DNA of 64,000 bases from Ciona intestinalis (Eukaryota; Chordata; Ascidiacea; Phlebobranchia; Cionidae), in contig NC_020179.2 in assembly GCF_000224145.3 (NCBI RefSeq), positions 136,492-200,491 on the forward strand. Reading direction: 5' to 3'. This document shows, in pieces, positions 23,101 to 33,444 of this stretch (positions are counted from its first letter, which is position 1; every line of letters begins with the position of its first letter). A program made the position numbers and the translations under genes. Under the pieces are notes generated by a model, which ran no database searches, was not told where the DNA came from, and saw nothing but the letters and a program-made list of their open reading frames with translations.

Positions 23101-26100
23101 ATGTAGGAAACTGACAACTCCCGTAACTTATCAGCTTATCCGATAAAACATGAGGGAAAACTTTCTGCAGACGAAGGGTTTGAAATCTGGTGAAAGCAGC
23201 TCCTGTTGAAATGAATAACAAATATTAAAATATTAAATTTTATGATTCCAAACCTAAGTATTTTGGTTTTTAGACAAGAAGAATGGCTTAGGGCTCACCA
23301 TAATAAGATAGGGGTTTTTAATCTCAGATCAGGTTAGTTAACATAACGAAGAGAAGTAAATTAGCAACAGAACAGCAGTTGATAAAACACTGTAAAAACA
23401 ACTTTAGTAACCGTGTCAAATAAAAGCATAAAGTCAAATAAAAGCAGCATGACAAACCTAAAATGGCTGTCTTCACGATGTGTAATAGTTAATATATATA
23501 TAGTAAAGTGGGGGAAGATGAGACACCTTTAGAACATAATATCCGACACCTTTAGAACATAATATCGTTTACTAAAAAATAGGGCGAGAAAATAGAGCTA
23601 AAATGTGTCCCATCTTTCCCAACCCCACCGTATATACAATTATAACAAACCACAAGATACTACAGATGAAAACACAGAGGATGATAAATATAAAAGACAA
23701 TGAAGATGATGTTTAAACACAAAGTTTACCGATTCTGAGGTCGAGTTCCTGTCGAACATCAACTGCATCGCTCGTGTTTTGATCGGGTTGTTGCAGATTA
23801 CGACACGCCGATTTTATTGATCTAATAAAATAAACCTGAAGATTATAGGAGTACAGCAATAACCATAATGTTTAAAATGAACATTCACCACATTTGTAAG
23901 TATGTGTAACATTACAGGAAATTTTGAAACCAATAAATTAATGCTACATTATATTTCTGCATAGAAATGTGGAACATTATAACAAACATGGGTTCAAGGC
24001 TCGTCGCTGCTACCATTATGGGTGTATTTCTCCTTTGAAAAGACACTTATCGGCAATTTCTTCAAATCAGTGGTCATTAGGGTTTGCCCAAGTTGTCAGC
24101 CACACAGAAAACTTTCGCCAACAACGTTACATACGTGGTTACTTGTAAGCGGCCACACAGTTGGCTTTTTAACTTAACACACATAATTCTATTCTTATAT
24201 AGTTGAGGTCTTGTGGCAAGGCAGGCTAGAACTTCTTGATTAAGACCAGAGTTGGCCCATTATTATCCCAACACCCATGATATATGTAACATATAGCCAT
24301 TCACCTGTCAGTTATCTCAGAAAATCGTGCTCTATACACGGGTATATTCGGTTTAATATTTCGACAAATATTAATGATTTCGAATCCAATATTTTCTCCC
24401 TCCCGATCACAATCTGTCCAAATAACTAACGCTTGGCTGTTCCGAACTTCTCTTTCCAATGTTCTCTATCATTAAAGACAATATATAAACATCTAATGTC
24501 AACATTTGGTAAAATGTTTTTTTCCATAAAAATTTATAGAAATGAGTTAAAAACAGTTATGAATGTACCATAGGCAGAATGTTATAATAAACAATAATGG
24601 TTAGAAATGGAACAGTTTACAGAATATTTTACAGGTAGGGATGCACATTACAGAATAATTAGGTATTTTAGGATATCCTAGAATACTATATTCCGAATCT
24701 AGAATTTCGAATCTTTTTTTATTTTTAAAAAAAATAATTTTACCCACATAAGTCAGTTTATTGACCCTTTCATAGCAGCCTTGTTGGGTCATGAGCTGTT
24801 AAATGATCAAAAATTGTACTATTGTTCACGTTTGTTGCGTCACGAAACGTTTAGCAGGCTATGAAAAGACGTTGTAAAACGTTTACTCTCGAAAGTCCCA
24901 CAAACACAAAAATATTATTTTTTAAAATTATTAAGTTTCAAAAGTTGTTAATACACATTATGAGATGACGTGTGATGACATCATTAAACAGAATACCTAA
25001 TCCCGTAATTAGATTCGTATACAAAAGGATTCGAATCTGACATATTCGAAATTCTGTAATGTGCATCCCTATTTACAGGTCAAATTTGTTGTAAAAAAGA
25101 ATGGTTAAAATAAAAAAATAAAAGTTACATATAAAACAAACCTTGATATCCACCATGTTTTCTGTCACTATCTTTTCCACTTCAACATCAAATAAACTTA
25201 GAGGATGACAAGAATGCCTTTGAAAGTTGACAATACATTAAATCAATTATTATCTATCAAGCACTCTAGTATAGTGCACAACAGTCTCGTGTTTAGAGCG
25301 TCATGTCTGTTTGTCAACACAACTCGTTTCATTCTCACCATAACACAACATGCAAACACATAGTCACATGTTTAAAAGTCACTGCAAGGGGCGTGAAGAT
25401 TACTGGAGAATATACACAATACAATAATAAAAGGCCACAATAGTATAGAAATATTGGGTCCCTTTAATTAGTGCATGTCCGCTATGTCCACAACATTCAC
25501 TACATAGTGGACATACCAAACATGCACTAATAAAAGGGACCGGAAATATTTACCATTTCTTATAAATTCCAGCAAAGTTGTAATTAAGCAGATGACCAGA
25601 TAGAGAAGTAACGGACATTGCGCAGTTTTGCCCCAGCATGTGGTAGCTGAACTCGTAGATCTTGTTGTATTTCGAAAAACCATTTCTCTAAAAGTAAAAC
25701 AACACTTGTTAGTTGATACATATTGTTAGTTGCAGAAGAAGCATTTATTGTTTATATAGAATGTTTACATATAATTGCGAAGATCATGTTATTAAAATAC
25801 TTCAGAAAAGGAAATCAACAGCAAAATAACAGTTGTTAAAACACGCTATGGATAATAGGTGAGGGAAAGAGGGTTAGTTAAAAAGCTGTGCTGTTGCATC
25901 AAAATAAATGTTGTTTGAAAGTGTGGCCATTTAACCAAATGTGTTTGTAGTGAAGAATCCTCCCCCTCCATTATTTGCAAACCCTAACTACCAACCTCTA
26001 ACAATTCTCCCAGCCTAATATGTACTAACATACCGAGAATTCTTCGGTAATACCGTGACGCAGCACGATTTCGCGCATTTTTAAAGTTAATTTTCAATAC

Positions 26101-26377
26101 CAACGCCCAATTTTTTTTAAAATTATACAGCGAGTATCAGAGAGACGTAAGGAACATTTTAAGACCAAAATTTTCATTTTCACCAGCGGCAGTATTACCG
26201 GATTGTTCACTAATATGTAACATCCTGAGGATTCTTCACTAGTGCCAGATTTTAAATAAATATTTAATACATTACCACTTGATATTGGTGCCCTGATAAA
26301 ATATCTGATATTCTTTTAGCAGCGTCATTCTTCTCAGCCACACTCAACACTTTAAAAGTAGACGCGTGTCGTGGCAT
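17135..26377 (-). CDS. TOP3A: TOP3A, DNA topoisomerase III alpha
   Basis: A type IA topoisomerase that passes single strands and, with BLM and RMI1, dissolves double Holliday junctions; it also acts in mitochondria. Exons (minus): 26276-26377 (VLSVAEKNDAAKRI), 25554-25687 (GFSKYNKIYEF, TSLSGHLL), 25142-25217, 24305-24465 (LVIWTDCDREGENIG, the Toprim acidic motif), 23730-23821 (DAVDVRQELDLRIG), 23000-23202 (ISYGSCQFPTLGFVVERY), about 22370-22630, 21980-22190 (YISYPRTETN, catalytic tyrosine), 21375-21443, 21019-21135, 20443-20572 (LIALMDKHGIG), 19863-19976, 19356-19415 running into a gap, about 18380-18863 (Gly-rich linker plus GRF zinc finger CQCG...FYKC...CDFFMW), about 17850-18015 (second GRF finger CKCD...FYTC...CGFFEW), and 17135-17256 (CCHC knuckle CGLCKEVGHTKRGC, stop). 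Almost all checked phases agree; the border into the ~22370-22630 exon was not resolved. The ATG lies 8 bp after an acceptor (CTCATCACAG). The segment after RAELEA is lost in the 125-N gap. Confidence 0.96.
17265..17500 (-). mobile_element. Composite SINE fragments (two partial copies)
   Basis: Two consecutive reversed partial units (AATGAATGTAACTTACTTTA, CAGTCGTTATCACA, CAGCTTACAAGTTACCATG) in a TOP3A intron, separated by a short ATGA simple repeat, i.e. the CATT tail on the other strand. Confidence 0.65.
18110..18360 (+). repeat. Family C tandem repeat, about 2.5 units of ~95 bp
   Basis: Units carry AATGTTGGGGTAATGGGCCA, ACTCTGGCCTAAATCCCAGG, TCCCATGGCATGCCTCACTG and TAGGACCTCACCCATATAGA. 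The array lies in a TOP3A intron; no inverted ends or coding potential were seen. Confidence 0.8.
19505..19810 (+). repeat. Family C tandem repeat, about 3 units of ~95 bp
   Basis: Three head-to-tail units spaced about 94-96 bp (GAATGTGCATATACAATGTT recurs near 19585, 19680 and 19775) in a TOP3A intron. Similar single units occur near 8285-8370 and, reversed, near 24180-24295. Confidence 0.85.
20224..20352. mobile_element. 129-bp MITE, Harbinger-like, 20-bp perfect terminal inverted repeats
   Basis: Starts AGGTGGCTGTACACAGTATC and ends with its exact reverse complement. It is flanked on both sides by TAA (20221-20223 and 20353-20355), the three-base TWA duplication typical of PIF/Harbinger elements. 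It is inserted inside a composite-SINE body, whose sequence resumes as GAGGGCACAA after the second TAA. No coding capacity. Confidence 0.9.
21160..21300 (-). mobile_element. Composite SINE body, single reversed copy
   Basis: Carries CAGTCGTTATAACACG, GTTCTGTTTCATACAC, GCCCGCTTACCAGTTACCAC and CCTCGCATGGCGGGGCAATG, in a TOP3A intron between the exons at 21019-21135 and 21375-21443. Confidence 0.75.
21555..21860 (-). mobile_element. Composite SINE body, three tandem reversed copies
   Basis: Three ~105-bp units repeat TTCTTGCATGGTGGGGCAAT, GACAGTTGTTATAACAC and CTTACAAGTTACCACGTATG with few differences, another local tandem amplification in a TOP3A intron. Confidence 0.8.
22675..22805 (-). mobile_element. 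Composite SINE body, single reversed copy
   Basis: TACAAGTTACCACAAATGTA, CTTCGCATAGCAGGGCAACG and ACCTTGTGCCCGCTTACCAG identify the body. It lies in a TOP3A intron. Confidence 0.7.
23499..23632. mobile_element. MITE family A, internally deleted copy
   Basis: Both ends are present (TAAAGTGGGGGAAGATGAGA; GTGTCCCATCTTTCCCAACC), but the middle is shortened to about 70 bp and the block ACACCTTTAGAACATAATAT is duplicated. In a TOP3A intron. Confidence 0.75.
24000..24160 (+). mobile_element. Composite SINE with tRNA B-box head
   Basis: GGTTCAAGGCTCGTCGCTGC, a B-box-like tRNA segment, is followed by the SINE middle part (AAGACACTTATCGGCAATTT, CAGTGGTCATTAGGGTTTGC, TCAGCCACACAGAAAA) and the start of the body (GTTACATACGTGGTTACTTG). 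It shows the head-middle-body order of the family. In a TOP3A intron. Confidence 0.75.
24636..25071. mobile_element. 436-bp non-autonomous hAT-like element with 8-bp target duplication
   Basis: Ends are TAGGGATGCACATTACAGAA at the left and its inverse TTCTGTAATGTGCATCCCTA at the right, flanked on each side by TTTACAGG (24628-24635 and 25072-25079). TAGGGATG ends and an 8-bp duplication are hAT hallmarks. The inside contains TTCGAATC palindromes and no transposase. It sits in a TOP3A intron. The perfect duplication suggests a relatively recent insertion. Confidence 0.92.
25456..25543. mobile_element. Fold-back MITE (~88 bp) beside the TOP3A exon 2 donor
   Basis: Two arms of about 38 bp pair imperfectly: GGTCCCTTTAATTAGTGCAT on the left and the inverse of ATGCACTAATAAAAGGGACC on the right, with further pairing in ATGTCCAC/GTGGACAT. 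Both sides carry AAATATT (25449-25455 and 25544-25550), a likely 7-bp target duplication. The right end lies about 10 bp from the 5' splice site of the TOP3A exon at 25554-25687. Confidence 0.75.
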
Positions 26378-27079
26378 TAATATTCTGTGATGAGTTAAAA
26401 CTATAAAAGCAGCTTTGTAAAACATAACTGGAAAATAAAGTAAAATAAAGGTTAAACTTTAACCGGTGACCATTCAAATCTTTGGTCTCAAAATGTTTCT
26501 TACGCCTTAATGCTACCCGTTGTATACTTTTTGTGGAGAAGTCAGGCGTTCGTGGCAAAAATTGATTTTAAAATGCGCGAAAATTAGAGCGGGTATCAGT
26601 GAGACTTAAAAACATTTTTAGACAAAAATTTTTACCTTCCACTAGCTAAAGAATTACCGTAACTAGTAACAGTTAATACAGATGTAGTCAAACGGTATAT
26701 ACGTAGTAACCTCCACACTTTCTATGTACGAACAAAACATGAAACCAAAATAAGGTAAATCCCCTACAGTCAATATTGAGATTTCGCGGTAAAAAAAATA
26801 AAAACAAGGGAGCTAGTAAAATAAGAGATAATTGCAAAGAGATCGGTACGTTTTCGAAAGAACAAACCAGTGAACCTGTGCGAGCCGTGTTTCTGTATTT
26901 TAACAATTAAAAGAGTTCTATTACCAAAAACATATTATATCTTGAACAAATAACCTAATTGCTTTATAATTATAGATATTATATATGAAATTAATTACGT
27001 GCAATCATGATAATCTAGTATGCATTTGTTATTACATCTCTCTAATTTTCATTCAAACTTTGTTTTATTGAATTTATGT

Positions 27080-27300
27080 AAGTTATTTATCCTCACGTGG
27101 CGGGGCAATGACAGTCGTTCAACTGTTTATGTAACTGTGTTCATGGCCTACTCAATGTATTTATACACCTCGTGCCCGCTTACGAGTTAACATTTATGTA
27201 ACTTACTTATCCTCACATGACGGGCAACGACAGTTGTTATAACACAGCTGTTCTATTTGATACACCTCATGCCCACTTACGAGTTAACATTTATGTAACT
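27080..27300 (-). mobile_element. Composite SINE body, two tandem reversed copies
   Basis: Two units with CCTCACGTGGCGGGGCAATG and CCTCACATGACGGGCAACGA, each followed by ACACCTCGTGCCC or ACACCTCATGCCC and a GCTTACGAGTTAACA-type end. Confidence 0.75.
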
Positions 27301-27345
27301 TGGGTAACAGATGGTGTATTTATTAACACACCATATTTATTTAGA

Positions 27346-27468
27346 ATGGACGCCAACTTCTATCAAAACCAATACGTGATAGCTCTTGCTAAACTGAAGC
27401 GGAATCGCTTGGATATTTCTCAACCATCTGATGAAGACGACAGTGAACTTATTTGCGACCTTGAATAA
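27346..27468 (+). CDS. Possible 40-residue microprotein, unknown
   Basis: The frame starts MDANFYQNQYVIALAKLKRN and ends in an acidic stretch (DEDDSELICDLE). Its ATG directly follows an acceptor-like CCATATTTATTTAG, as for other genes in the window. The stop overlaps a second ATG (TAATG) that opens an 83-codon frame to 27719. AATAAA occurs at 27475. No family was recognised. It could equally be a stray exon or chance. Confidence 0.2.
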   Translation: MDANFYQNQYVIALAKLKRNRLDISQPSDEDDSELICDLE

Positions 27469-28044
27469 TGCGTAATAAAGATTTGGATCACTCACAAACT
27501 TTACAATCAATTATTAATGGTTTTGTTACGGCGCTAAGGCGACCTGTGGGATTAAATTTCAAACTTGGCCGAAACATTCAACCGCTACGCGTTCAGTTTA
27601 TTAAACTCAACAAGATGTTATCTGGTAGCATATATTTTAACCTGCTATTAAAATATTTCATTTTTGAAACTTTGACAAAAATTACAGTTAAGCAGTTACT
27701 TTGGAACATTTTAATTTGAAAGTTTAAATAAGTTGTATTTAATTAAATGTTAGTAGGATCTAACATGTTTTCATTCTCTTCCACGTTCCATTTGTCAGTA
27801 AACAAATTGTATTTACCTACCCTCGCGCGTGTCAGGCGACTCAAAAGTAAAACACAGGAAATGTGCACCTTTTAATAAATAAACGATAACTTGGACAACT
27901 AATGAGTAATCTCTGAGTTGGAGCAATTACTGCGGTGTTTTTACAAGTGCACACATGCCAAAAGATTGGCATCATCGAGCTTTGAATCCAGTACCTTCTG
28001 ATTACGACTCGAGCTCTTTTTTATAGACACAGTCCCAAAGATTA

Positions 28045-31000
28045 TTAATTATTTGGCTTCGGCAGATAAGCAGTTGTAGACTCCATATCATCATTTACTT
28101 CGGTGGTTGTTGGTAAGGATGGGACGATTCGACTGATACGATGAACTGATTTACGAAACTTGGACGATTTTCGTTTATCGCGCCTGTTATAGAAATATCA
28201 ATGAATAAATGATTGAATGAATGTACTACATATGTAACTTGTTTATCCTCGCATGGTGGGGCCATGACAGTGTTTATAACGCGCATGTTCTGTTTACTAC
28301 ACCTCGTACCCGCTTAACCACTTATGCCAGCTCACAAGTTTCCACGTATATGTTTTTGGATGTGTTCAGGCATATGAAAAAGAACACCCGTCTTTAGCTG
28401 TTGTCGTTTTCCGACCACACGAGGATGAATAAGTTGCATTCACTTAACATGGGTTTACCTATAAGATGCATATCTAAACACCAAACGCAACGTGGCTTTC
28501 ACGCTTTCCCTGAAGTCCTTGTTACGTACATTGTACACGATGAAGTTTACGCAGCTGTTCGCCATGAGAAATTCACCTGTAAAATAATACACATATTTGT
28601 TATTAATTTTTGCAAAGACATAGTTTTTATTATTTTTTTATTAAATGCATAATTTTTATCTATCTGAAAAGGCATGATTTTTTTACATATTCGGATACAG
28701 TTTCGAAAATCAGACTTCTTAAAACAACGAAAGAACAGAATCCAAAGATTACAGCAAGAAGTTACAATATTTTTGCGGGAATTGGCGCTGCCGATCCCCG
28801 CCGAAAATCTCGTTGAATCCCGATGTAGCTTACTTGCAACTAACTTGAGCCAGTTCAGTTCCCTGCATGGCATGATGGTGGAATATATGAGAGGCATCAT
28901 GATAGTGAACGGTAACATCATCATGGAGAAAAAGGTTATCATGATCGCAACTGTTATCATCAACTGTGGAAATAATCACCACAAAGTTAGATACATGGTA
29001 ACTCAAGAAGACACGAGGTGTATGAAACAGAACACCTGTGTTATAACGACTGTTGTTGCCCCGCCATACCACGATAAATAAGTTACATACATGGTAACTT
29101 ATAAGTGGGCATGAGGTGTATAAAACAGAACACCCGTGTTATGACTGTCGTTGCCCGCCATATACGGGGATGAATAAGTTACATTCATTATTTTAGTTAA
29201 TTAAACAAGTTCTAATCTTACAAGTTAACGGCTCGTATTACAACGAAGTAACGTTATATATGAAGATTATTTTAAAGACGTGATTTTGTAAACCAGCTTC
29301 AGCTAAAACTACATATATGTGTATCACAGCTTCTGTTAAAAATAGGTTGGCACTCATACAAAAGGAATGGCTCCACTTTGGACATAAGTTTACTCACAGG
29401 TACAAATACATATATGACACTGTATGGATCATAGTTTTTGTACAAAAAATATGACATTGCAACAGTACTGCATTGTGGCATATGGGTTTTCACCCATGAA
29501 CCCGGGGTAAATGGATCAAGACTTTCGAATTTCGACCCAACAGAAGTTATATAAATACCACCCTGGTTTAATATTTATAGATCTTAGCAGGAAATCTAAA
29601 CTGTAACCAAAACAGACGGTCACAGCCACCAATTTGTATGCAAGGGTGATAGCCAGTATACCATGAATGCATAATAAAATTTTCCCATGAATGATTTATA
29701 CGTCACCTGTCTTGTTTCAGAATTATTTTGAAATGCAGAGAATCGAGTGGATACCAAACTTTCCTTACGAACCAAACTACCTCTGCCCATCCCACGTTTC
29801 GCTTCTGCCTCTGCCAAGTTTCTGGTTGTAATCTTCAGTGTTGCCAGTGTGAGACCCACCGTCGCCCCGTACGGTATAGCGAGCACCACGATGGGAAACA
29901 CTGACGCTATCATGTTGCATGGGCTGCCCAAAGGTGCGGAAGCGAACATCCATATCGGTAATCGGTAACTGTATTAATATATATATAGTAGGGTGGGGGG
30001 AGACGGGACACCTTTAGCTCATAATATCCAAATTTCCTTATCGTGATGTAAACAATTAACAACGGTCTATGGGATTCGTGAAGATAGAGTTTTATAATTC
30101 TTTGAATTTTCTTCGTTTACTACCAAATGCGACAAGAAAATAGAATGAAAAGATGTCCCATCTCCCCCACCCAACTGTATAAGTTGGGATATAAGGTACA
30201 TGTATCCAAAACGTGGGCAAGACACTCCTCGGCAATTATTGAACCTGTAAGGGGCGACTAAGGGGTTGTCAACTTGTCAGTCAGATATAAAGAGATCTCC
30301 AATTAAGTTATATACGTAATTACGCTTAGAAAACGGACAGAAACATATATTATTTTGTGGTAAGATGGGATACTGTTAGCACCTAAATCCCATATTTTCT
30401 GATCTGTTTTTCAAAATTATCAACGCTCTTTTAGCGCAGTGATAACACGGTTATATAATTCTGTAGAAATTCCTTGTTTACTACGAAAAATATGTTATTT
30501 ACTTACGTGATGTCATCCCAAAACAGCGGTATGGACGTCAGGAAAATGGAAACCATCCACACGACAATTAAAATGATCTTTACAATGTGCTAAAAGAATA
30601 TTTCAGTCAACAGCGGATATAATGCGGTTAGCTAGGTATCGCGCGGACGGGTTATTTGATATAACAATAGGTCTTAGGGAATATGGTAGTGCGATGACTC
30701 TATATTAAAAATAGGCATGAGTTGACTGGCTATAAGAGGGTAGTGTAGCTGTAGTCGCACACGTTGTATAAATAACTCACTAGAGCATACGGCAATATAG
30801 CGAAAACACATTGGGCGAGCTATTTATAGCAATTTTCTTGTGACCTATTTGCATATATATTGTAAAGTAAACGTTAAATAGCATTATAACAAGACAGATT
30901 GTTGCATGACCGCTGTGGTTAACGCGCCTGTCTCTAAACCAGAGTTTACATTAAAATTAAGTTATAGTAATCTTACCCTTTTGGGTGCGATCACTCTTTG

Positions 31001-32577
31001 ATAAATGAACGGACGAACAACAGCAAAGAAACGATCACCACTAAGCACTAGCAGGCTGTACAAACTCGCGGCGACAGATCCCGTGGCAGCGCCGCCGTAT
31101 AAAACGATCTTCCCCCTGTGAGCCTGCGATTGCCTTTGGAAATATGTGTGGGTTTTAGTTTTGAACGGTTCTGTGGCACAAACGTGGGGCCGCTTACTGT
31201 AATTGTGTTTGCTAGACTACCTCTAACCCCGTCGCTGCTACAGACGTGATACTCATAATAGAGCACGAGGTTTAAAACATGCTATTTCGACTTAAAACCT
31301 GGTATAACGTCTGTCGTTGCCCGGTCACGTGAACGCAAATAAATTTACATTGAAAAAGAGGATATATGGCTTCAAAGTTATCATTGTGGGCGTGTGTGTT
31401 CTTGCAAAACAAAGTTGAACATAAAGTTAAAGCCTTCGCAAGAGGCCATTTACCCGCCATGCACAGTTAAACAACTGACGTTCATACATTCAATGTTGAA
31501 CAGTGTATATAGTAGGGTTGGGGAAGACCTTTAGCACATAACATCCAAATAACCTGATCGTGTTTTAAACAATTAAAAACGTTTATGAAAGTCGTGAGGA
31601 TACGGTTTTATAATTTATGAAATGTTCTTTGTTTACCACCAAATGGGACGGGAAAAATAGAATGAAAACGTGTTCCATCTTACCCCACCCTACTATATAT
31701 AGCTTAATCATACATTAACGTGGTAAATAAACAACATAGAATAATAAGATTCACAACCATATATACCTTTCATACAGACACAAGAATGAAAGTCCTTCAG
31801 GGTTAGCTCGGAAAAACATCAGCACCATACTCTCTATAAGGCCTGGATGAAAATGGAGGAATCATTTTCAATATGTATATGAATATGCGGGTCGATAATG
31901 TCTTCCATAGACCGTTGTTAATTGTTTAAAATCAGGATATTTGCATGTTATGTGCTAAAGGTGTCCCATCCTCCCCCACGGTACTATATAATAGGGTGGT
32001 GTATGATTGAATACCAGGGCGCATATTCTCTCATATTTTACAAATATTTAATAGTAAATAATAGTAATCGGCGTTGGCGCGCGCTTTAAGCAGTCGTGAG
32101 AATACTGTCGAATGACTTTGTTTATTTGTTTATCATTAAATTAAAGGGGTAAAAAAAATATAAAATCGTACCACATTACCCCGTGTCCCATCTCACCCCA
32201 CACTATATCATTATCTGCATAAGTTACTTACCCGGTATTACTATGAGCCCCATAAGTATATCAGCAAAAGCAAGCGACATTTTGCACATTTGAAAATTGT
32301 GAAATTGTCTTTTCTTGATCATAATATAAATTACCAACCCGTTCCCGACTATGATTATAAACGACAGAAGAGACATAATCACAAGGTTGATAATAAGCCC
32401 GGCTGTGCTACACTTCAAACTTGCGTTGAAATTGAGCGACGTATTCATCATTGCTTCGTATTCGCAAAACACCAAAGTCCCACAAAACACTTGTCGGCCG
32501 CATTTCGTGAAGTTGGCTTCCGTTAATAACTTGGCTTCTTCGCCACAAAAGCTAAAGTTTAAACCCACCTCAGTCAT
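28045..32577 (-). CDS. Class A (rhodopsin-like) GPCR, orphan, eight exons
   Basis: Eight exons join with consistent phases into 430 residues: 32232-32577 (Cys-rich N-terminus, TM1 IIIVGNGLVIYIMIKK, TM2 start SLAFADILMGLIVIPG), 31767-31842, 30977-31115 (TM3, SLYSLLVLSGDRFFAVVRPF), 30507-30589 (TM4, VVWMVSIFLTSIPLFW), 29707-29968 (TM5, FPIVVLAIPYGATVGLTLAT and a basic loop 3), 28834-28963 (TM6, AIMITFFSMMMLPFTIMMP), 28459-28576 (TM7, LMANSCVNFIVY and helix 8) and 28045-28183 (tail, stop TAA). GN in TM1, LAFAD in TM2 and DR after TM3 mark class A. Deviations: GDRF instead of DRY, no CWxP in TM6 and NFIVY instead of NPxxY. The frame also extends upstream to a Met at 32778, and an intermediate Met gives MQTYLTALNI plus a signal-peptide-like hydrophobic run, so the start is uncertain. 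Ligand unknown. Confidence 0.88.
28970..29190 (+). mobile_element. Composite SINE body, two tandem copies
   Basis: Two units (ATACATGGTAACTCAAGAAG and ATACATGGTAACTTATAAGT starts; CGACTGTTGTTGCCCCGCCA and GACTGTCGTTGCCCGCCATA ends) in the GPCR intron just upstream of the TM6 exon; the first begins within 10 bp of that exon's acceptor. Confidence 0.8.
29978..30180. mobile_element. MITE family A, complete copy
   Basis: Left end TAGTAGGGTGGGGGGAGACG, right end GTCCCATCTCCCCCACCCAA. It begins about 10 bp beyond the acceptor of the GPCR TM5 exon (29707-29968). Confidence 0.88.
31503..31702. mobile_element. MITE family A, near-complete copy
   Basis: Left end ATAGTAGGGTTGGGGAAGAC (GATGGGACA lost), right end TCTTACCCCACCCTACTATA. 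In a GPCR intron. A partial copy and another variant follow at 31900-32210 (CACTATATCATT end), so the intron is largely MITE-derived. Confidence 0.8.
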
Positions 32578-32928
32578 CGCCGGCCGTTCTATATATTTCC
32601 TCGAAAAAAGAGACTGTATAAATATAATCAGTATGACGTGAATTCGCGGAATATTTAATGCAGTCAAGTAAGTTTGCATAAAACCACGACCAATTGGAGA
32701 ACTTGGTGCAATATACCATATTACTAGCAGACCGTGACTTGACATGCACTTTACGCATGGCATAATCAAAAACGTCATAACCTAAAACCACGTTCAAAAG
32801 CTTACTTTTGAGCGAAGCCTTATAATAAACTGCGGTAAGATGGATACCGTTAGCACCTACAGCTCTCATTTTTCTTGATCATGTTTTTAAACAATTAACA
32901 ACGCTCTATAAAGTCACGAGGCTACCGT

Positions 32929-33428
32929 NNNNNNNNNNNNNNNNNNNNNNNNNNNNNNNNNNNNNNNNNNNNNNNNNNNNNNNNNNNNNNNNNNNNNNNN
33001 NNNNNNNNNNNNNNNNNNNNNNNNNNNNNNNNNNNNNNNNNNNNNNNNNNNNNNNNNNNNNNNNNNNNNNNNNNNNNNNNNNNNNNNNNNNNNNNNNNNN
33101 NNNNNNNNNNNNNNNNNNNNNNNNNNNNNNNNNNNNNNNNNNNNNNNNNNNNNNNNNNNNNNNNNNNNNNNNNNNNNNNNNNNNNNNNNNNNNNNNNNNN
33201 NNNNNNNNNNNNNNNNNNNNNNNNNNNNNNNNNNNNNNNNNNNNNNNNNNNNNNNNNNNNNNNNNNNNNNNNNNNNNNNNNNNNNNNNNNNNNNNNNNNN
33301 NNNNNNNNNNNNNNNNNNNNNNNNNNNNNNNNNNNNNNNNNNNNNNNNNNNNNNNNNNNNNNNNNNNNNNNNNNNNNNNNNNNNNNNNNNNNNNNNNNNN
33401 NNNNNNNNNNNNNNNNNNNNNNNNNNNN
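32929..33428. other. Assembly gap, 500 N
   Basis: Exactly 500 N, probably a placeholder length. It removes the 3' part of the cadherin gene. A family A MITE (from about 32826) runs into its left edge. Confidence 0.95.
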
Positions 33429-33444
33429 TAAATTCTTAACGTAC

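Larger units (their letters stand above)
26378..28044. other. Region between TOP3A 5' end and the GPCR 3' end
   Basis: Includes the TOP3A promoter side (26378-26950, AT-rich), two reversed composite-SINE bodies (27080-27300) and a small open frame (27346-27468). No core promoter element was identified with confidence. Confidence 0.5.
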
